A stretch of 64,000 bases of DNA from the NCBI GenBank assembly GCA_030760725.1, contig JASWHV010000009.1, positions 110,061,854 to 110,125,853 of the forward strand, given 5' to 3'. A program made the position numbers and the translations under genes. The notes beneath the pieces are model-generated. The model searched no databases. It was not told the DNA's origin and worked only from the letters and a program-made list of their open reading frames with translations. Shown piece after piece: positions 58,161 through 64,000 of the stretch; the first letter of the stretch is position 1, and each line of letters begins with the position of its first letter. This stretch comes from Neostapfia colusana. Taxonomy: Eukaryota; Streptophyta; Magnoliopsida; Poales; Poaceae.

Positions 58161-58566
58161 AGACCAGTCAGCCAAGAAACCGGACTAGTCCATTAAACTT
58201 TTTGTTGCCTCACAACACGTGCACCGTACTAGTCCGCTCAGAAACCGGACTAGTCCGATCAACTCTCTGGAACCAACATTCACCTTGCACCGGACTAGTC
58301 CGCTCAGAAACCAAATTAGTCCGTTCAACTCTCTGGAACCAACATTCACCTTGCACCGGACTAGTACGATCATAAACCGGACTAGTCCGTTCAACTCTCT
58401 GGAACCGGCATTCCCTTTACACTAGACTAGTCCGCTCTTGGACTGGACTAGTCCATTGAACCGTTTGTAAACACATCAAATTAGGGTTTCCACTGTGCCG
58501 CATGCAACACGAAAATTGTACACGGCACACCGGACTAGTCCTGTGAACATAGCGGACTAGTCCGGC
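58161..58566. repeat. CCGGACTAGTCC palindrome array in the copia C LTR
   Basis: About 11 copies, more degenerate than in copia B (CCGTACTAGTCC, CCAAATTAGTCC, CCGGACTAGTAC), include a roughly 90-bp unit with GTTCAACTCTCTGGAACC repeated three times. The array ends about 20 bp before the TATA box. Two further copies lie at 59224-59262. Confidence 0.85.
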
Positions 58567-58587
58567 CGCCAGGGTTTTTGGAAACCT

Positions 58588-58598
58588 TATATAAATAG
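58588..58598 (+). promoter_or_regulatory. LTR promoter TATA box of copia C
   Basis: TATATAAATAG lies in the context AACCTTATATAAATAGAGG just after the palindrome array. Confidence 0.7.
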
Positions 58599-59348
58599 AG
58601 GTGCACGGCCACACAAACACAATACACGATTTCCAGCGCCGCCGCATGCCCCAAGAGCATAAAAACTGCCCCTCTCCACTCATTCTAAGCCGAGAAAGAT
58701 TAAGTCTTGGAAGATTAGAGATTGGATCAAGGAGAGAGTCGTTCTTCTCGACATTGAGCTCTTGGTTTGTCTTCTCTCACACAATAGCTGATCGTTGTTA
58801 TTTATTTGTGTGTGTGGGAGGAAGAATTACTTTCTGTAATCTTGTGGGAGCTCTCAGATTGTGAGAACGCCCCACGTACAATTGTTTACCCCTGTGTGTG
58901 TATAGTAGAATTGAATCGGCCTTTGTGGCGATTCAACGAGGGAAGGGTTGGTGAAGACCCGGTCCTTGGTGGACTCCTCAACGGGGATATAGATTCCTGG
59001 GTGGAATCGAACCTCGGGATAAAACCTTGTCTTGGGTCTTCTTGATCGTCCTTCAATTACTAACTAAGGGTATTAGTCATCATTTGGTTTACATCGACAC
59101 CTAGCGTTAAAATTGAGAGTTATTGTATCTTACTTCACTATACTTAAATAAGCATTTATTTTCTACTGCACAAATACCTGAAGTAGGAACAAGTCTCACT
59201 TTGATCTATTAATTACGATCATACCGGACTAGTCCGCACCATACTGGACTAGTCCGGCCCACCTGGAATTAATCAGTCTTCTAAGTGTTTCAGGAAACCG
59301 CCTAAAAATTCAAAGAGCCTATTCACCCCCCTCTAGGCTATATTCAAT

Positions 59349-59360
59349 TGGTATCAGAGC
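59349..59360 (+). other. Primer-binding site of copia C
   Basis: TGGTATCAGAGC lies two bases after the LTR end. Confidence 0.93.
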
Positions 59361-59397
59361 CAAACTCTTCAGAAGAGAATCACCGCTCGAAGAGACG

Positions 59398-61808
59398 ATG
59401 TCGGAAATCAAGGGTGAATCCAATGACTTCCATTATGAAAATGGTGGTGATGAAGAGAACACAAAGTTGGAGAAGCTCCTCAATGCCATCCAGGACTGTG
59501 AGGATGATGATGAGGAGATGCTACAACTAAAGGCGCTTATGCGGAAGAAGGCACTCCCCCCTAATGGGAAGAAAATCAAAGACAAGAAGCAAAAAGGGGG
59601 GTAGTCACAAAGACTACTCTCGATATCCTTTTAATTATGAGCGTTTAAATTCAAATAATCATTATTTGTCAATTCCATTAGGCAAACCACCTCACTTTGA
59701 TGGAACTGATTATACGATGTGGAAACAAAACATGAAAATGCACCTCGTATCTCTTAACCCTAGTCTTTGGCATATAGTGTGTACAGGTTTAGATATACCT
59801 GATGACAATGAAGAGCTAACCCTGGATCAAGAACAAGCTACTCATCGAAACACTCAAGCCGCAGCAGTAATCACCTCATCATTGAGCCGAGACGAGTTAA
59901 CCAAGGTGGATGGACTCGAAATTGCTAAAGAAATATGGAACACTCTCAAAACCGCACATGAAGGTGATCGTCATGTGCATGAAGCCAAGATTGAAATGAT
60001 AGAAGGTGAATTGGGAAGGTTTGCCATCGAAGAAGGAGAATCACCTCAAGAGATGTACAATAGACTGAAGTCTATCATCAATAAGGTCTGAGCCTATGGT
60101 AGCAGAAAGTGGACGGATCATGAGGTGGTCAAGTTAATTCTTAGGGCATTCATGCCTCAGAACTTGACAATCTGTTCCATGATCAGAGAAAGTCATAGGT
60201 TTACAAAATGACCGTGGACAAGATTCTTGGCAAGATCATCAACTTTTAAATGATGGAGAAGGAATCCAAGCATGTCAAGGAACTTGCCGATCTCACCTCG
60301 ACAAATAAGAAAGGAGTTGCACTAAAAGCAACATGCAAGCCAGTATCAAAAGAATACCCAGAAGCTCTTGAGGATGATGATGGTGATGATGACAACACCG
60401 ATATCGATGAAGAAGACATGATCCTGTTCATCAAAAACTTCAAGAAAATGATGAGAAGAAAAAAGGGTGGCAGCTCAAATGAAAGAAGATACAAGGACAA
60501 ACAAAGATCCAAGACGAGGCGTGCATGCTACAATTATGGAGAATATGAACATTACATGGTTGATTGTCCACATGAAGACAACAAGAGGAAGAGTAAAGAC
60601 AACAAGCCTCAACAAAAGAAAATATTCAAGAAAAAGAAACAATATGGCCAAGCTCATCTAGGAAAGGAATGGGACTCCAATGATGAGTCCTCATCTAAAG
60701 AAGAAGAGGAAATGGCTACCATAGCTATCAAGAAGCCTACCATGAAGTCTACCCTATTCCCAACCATGGGAGCATGGAAGGACACCAACTACACATGCCT
60801 AATGGCCAAGGAAGGAAAAAGAAAGGTTAAAACCAAAACTCCCTCCTTGCATTCTTTTACTAGTGATATTGATAATTCTAGTGATGATGAATATATGCTT
60901 AGAGGTTTAGATAAAAACACTATAGCTAGAATGAAAATTCTAATGGATGAGATAGTTGATAAGGAGGAGCTTGTCAATCGACAAGAAGATATGATCATTC
61001 TCTAGAGAAATATCTTAAAATTGAAGGGCTTCTTGAGATTAAAAAGGAGCGAAGCAAATCACTTGAGCTTGAGTTAGCTTCAAGCAAGGAGACTTGTTTG
61101 AAGCTAAGAGACTCAAACACTACACTCAAGGATGAGCTTGCTAACTTAACCAAGGTTAACAAGATTCTTGAGGCGCAAGCTGAGTCACTCAAGCAAAGTG
61201 GTTCTTCATCCTATTTAAGCTCACCTTCTCAACATATTGAATCCAAAACTCTTGTAACTTGTACATGTACTAAAAATGACACCCACATAAAAAAATGTCA
61301 AACTTGACAAAAACAAGCATCCCTCTCAAAGTGGCATGTTTGACAAGGAGAATATCAAGTATGCACGTAGTGCATACTTGGTCACAAGACCTTCTAATGT
61401 CAAACATGGCATTGGGTATTCTTATGGTGAAAGGCAAAATGCTAGAAGCCTCAAGAATAACAAGGAGAGCATTGTCTTTGTCAAGGGAAATTCCTCTCAA
61501 GTTGGAAAACATAACAACGTTGATAAAATTAACATTGAAAACTCATATAAACAACAAATCCTGTTTAGAACCTTTGATGCTTCTATGTGCTTATGAAAAG
61601 CAGTCTTGGAAAAGTTCATGCCAAATATGTTGGCCCACGCCATAAGAACACCAAGTCTCACGTGTGGGTGCCAAATCACTTGTCACTAACCTCAAAGGAC
61701 CCAAGCAAGCTTGGGTACCTAAAGCCAAAGCATAGCTTCTTTCTTGCAGGCATATGCATCCGGTGGAGCGAAATGAGTGCTAGATAGTGAATGCACCAAT
61801 CATATGAC
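59398..61808 (+). pseudogene. Copia C gag and start of protease, decayed
   Basis: The ATG at 59398 opens an acidic Gag start. A frameshift in the A/G run near 59595 moves it into the frame carrying KDYSRYPFNYERLNSNNHYL and the UBN2-type domain (FDGTDYTMWKQNMKMHL, LWHIVCTG, GELGRFAIEEGESPQEMYN). Stops or shifts follow at 60088, about 60205, 60246 and 61003. The zinc knuckle reads CYNYGEYEHYMVDC, so its second Cys is Tyr. The coiled-coil spacer (ELVNRQEDM, DELANLTKVNKILEAQAESL) is broken into pieces. The protease start shows TGA for Trp and DSE for the catalytic DSG just before the cut at 61809. Overall older than copia B. Confidence 0.88.
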
Positions 61809-64000
61809 TGTAAAAGCCCAAGAAAAGGGACTTGCAAAAACTTTTCATCACCTCACAACACCACAGTTTTTGTTGTGAATATCTTGTGAAAAGTTGTGAA
61901 GAGCAAGTAACCTCCATCAAAGGAGTGATTAGAGGAGAAAGCCCTAACTTTCACAAAATAGGATTTCTACACATGAACATGAGAGGTTGAGCTCACCCCT
62001 AGAACTTAAAAGGTCTTGGGAAAGTTCAAGCCAAGTTTCATGCAAATCCAACACTTTTTGAGGCACTTTTGGAGGCATTTGAAAAAGAGGCCAATCTGAA
62101 TGTAAATTCAAATTGCAGCAACTTTTATCACTTAAATTCAAAAGTTAGCTTCATATTCAAACTCAGCACATTTTTATGAGTTAGCCCACCAATTTTCATC
62201 CCCATTGGAGTTCATTTTATCAAGAGCTAAATTTGCAAGAATTCAAAACTGAATTTGAATTTCAGTTCAAACATGAAGCAAACTTACTCAAACAAAGTTC
62301 AAATTTGAGAACTCAAATTCAAATCAACACTTGGTGGCTAAGTCTCACATTAAATTGTGAGTAGCTGGGAATATTTGTGTACCAACAGAAATGAAAAGAA
62401 TTTGAAAAGGAATTAGAGGGGAGGCCCACATGTCAGCAGACTTCAGTCTGAAGTTTCCCTCGGGTGATTTTTCTTCGGCCGAAGCCTCGCGCGCGCGCCA
62501 GCGCGATTGCACCGGCGCCCTGACCGCCAGCAGCGATCGAACGGCCACCTCACGGTGCAAAAATCGCGGCTCAAAGGCCAGCGCACATGCTACTCCACCC
62601 TTCCTTCCGTTTCCCGAGCGAGAACGACCACACCCCGAGCTCCTTTCTCGGTTCCGCGCAAGAACAGCACGCCGACCTCCTCTGATCCCCGGTGTCCGAG
62701 AGCTAGGACCTGTTTCATTCCCGGCGAGCTATACGAAAAAGGTCCGCTCCAAGGTGCGTGACACGCTCGTGCCGACCACTCCTCCTCTCGTGCTTCGTCG
62801 GAGTAGTATTTGGCCGTTTATCCATTCGGTGTTCAAAATACCGAATGGTGCAAAACGCGGAAATTCGGAGTAGATAGTTCACCACCGGGGATTCTGAGCT
62901 ACACACACGTTCTGCACTGGTACACGACCACCTAGGATCGAAAACCAGCAAAAACCATGGGCTAGGGTTACGGTTCTTCGAGATTTTCCGGTCACAGCCG
63001 ATATCGGGCCTAGGTCGACGGTGAGCACGTAGCTCCGGCCATTTCCATGGCCAACCGAGCCCATATTCATGCTCAGCATGCCACAGCGGAGCTGTAGGAG
63101 CAAACCTTTTGAAGAATAAGGCCCTGAGTAGCCCGGGCGACATCGCCATAGTAGGGAGAACCACTGTCACCGTCGCGGGCATGGTTCTGGCCATCGCCGA
63201 GCTTCGGAGGGCACCAGCGTGTTCTCCGAGTCAAGTTGGGCCCAGGCGGCGAAAACCGTCGAAGGTCGTGCAGCGAAACGGCCAGCGGCGAGGACTCCGG
63301 CGAAGCACCGCCGCGGGAGCTGCGGGAGGGCGCGAGGTAGACGAAGGGGGGGCCGGGTCCACCGGTCAGCCTCTGGTCTCGCGCGGGGATCCGTTTGCGC
63401 CCGGGATTCAGTGCGGCAGCGCGGGTAAAACCCCGTGGGCCGCGGTGTGGCCGCATTCTCAGTGGGCCGGTGTAAGGAGTGGGCCCCACCCACAGAGTTT
63501 AAACATTTTGGAAATTTCCAGTTTTAGTTCAAACTTCAAATGCATAGAACTTTTGCTAGGAAACTCCAAATTCAGTGAACCTAATTTTGCTGAACTCAGG
63601 ATTTTGAGTACTTTCCAGCAATACCAATTTCAAACTCATGAAACCTAATAGTTTGCCAGAATTAATTCTCTAAATTTTAAAATGTTGGGAATTTTATCTG
63701 GAGAATTACTTCATGGAAAATTCTGAAATTTGGCTGAGAGGTTCATTGGAAAATCCTTGAGGCACAATAAAATTTTCAGAATCATCCAAGTTCATTTAGT
63801 CCCCCTAATTGGGTGATTAATAGGACTGCCCTGAAAAAAATAGAAAAATATACAGAAACATTTGTCAGATTTTCTCAAATCTTGTTTAGGGCATAACTTT
63901 CTTTAGGATTCTTCAAATTACATGAAACCAATTCCATTAGAACCATCTTAAATTCTAGTTTCCATAAAGTAATGGTTGGATCCATGAAAACCCCTGTAAT
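61809..64000 (+). repeat. LTR of a gypsy-like element D, cut by the window end
   Basis: It starts TGTAAAAGCCCAAGAAAAGG inside the copia C protease, preceded by ATGAC (expected target duplication). Internal style matches the gypsy A and B LTRs: AT-rich start, GC-rich block (about 62440-63480, with GTGGGCCCCACCCAC near its end), then AT-rich sequence with ACTCCAAA and GAACCTAATTTTGCTG wording. No primer site is reached by 64000. ORFs in the GC-rich block (for example 62430-62873 and 63109-63648) overlap on both strands and look like composition artefacts. Confidence 0.7.

Larger units (their letters stand above)
57863..59346 (+). repeat. 5' LTR of copia C (1484 bp)
   Basis: It starts TGAAAGTGCATCTAGAC and ends CCTCTAGGCTATATTCA, followed by AT and the primer site. 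Start and end resemble the copia B LTR read on its own strand. Confidence 0.9.
57863..61808 (+). mobile_element. Copia C: older SIRE-type element, truncated by an insertion
   Basis: The 5' LTR, primer site and gag-protease remnant on the plus strand are related to copia B, but with more stops and frameshifts. It is cut in the protease at 61809 by the LTR of element D. The preceding 5 bp, TCTTT (57858-57862), should recur beyond the window if it is intact there. Confidence 0.85.

Noticed and set aside
62430..63648. Overlapping GC-rich ORFs near the right end
   Set aside because: Inside the LTR of element D, open on both strands, no recognisable domain.

Overview
This is repeat-rich nuclear DNA from a flowering plant, most likely a grass. 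It is almost entirely transposable elements packed inside one another. The grass assignment is inference: it rests on the mix of Tekay/Del-type Ty3/gypsy chromoviruses with about 4 kb LTRs, SIRE/Maximus-type Ty1/copia elements and CACTA (En/Spm) DNA transposons, and on very GC-rich islands in AT-rich DNA. No tRNA, rRNA, bacterial operon or CRISPR array was seen.

Left part (1-11933). A minus-strand gypsy element runs off the left edge (gag start, leader, primer-binding site, LTR; 1 to about 4080). Next comes the 3' end of a CACTA element carrying a broken Ulp1-like peptidase (to 5968). A 2.3 kb island between two facing CACTA ends (5969-8312) holds the only convincing non-transposon gene: a two-exon gene for a 115-residue secreted proline-rich, cysteine-rich peptide (6680-7155) with a TATA box and poly(A) signal. 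A 536-bp Mutator-like MITE with a perfect 9-bp target duplication follows (7464-7999), then three palindromes. A second CACTA 5' end starts at 8313. It gives way near 8938 to a minus-strand LTR, probably of a Tat/Retand-type gypsy, with a 55-bp minisatellite.

Right part (11934-64000) is one nested stack whose joints can be read to the base. Gypsy A (+ strand) starts at 11934. Its integrase was split by a CACTA element (21564-43111, 3-bp duplication TTG). The last exon of that CACTA's second gene was hit by gypsy B (- strand, 28876-42553, duplication ACCGG). The 3' end of gypsy A pol was split by copia B (- strand, 43670-54795, duplication AAATT). Gypsy A's 3' LTR ends in a short inverted LTR piece at 57762, followed by copia C (+ strand, from 57863). 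Copia C was cut at its protease by the LTR of another gypsy-like element, D (61809 to the end).

All autonomous elements are broken by stops, frameshifts or deletions. Copia B looks youngest (near-identical LTRs); gypsy A and copia C look oldest. Points worth a second look are the secreted peptide gene, the third ORF of copia B (it carries a nuclear-localisation motif and has its own candidate promoter and 5' intron), and arrays of a 16-bp palindrome in the U3 region of two copia families and again ahead of that third ORF.
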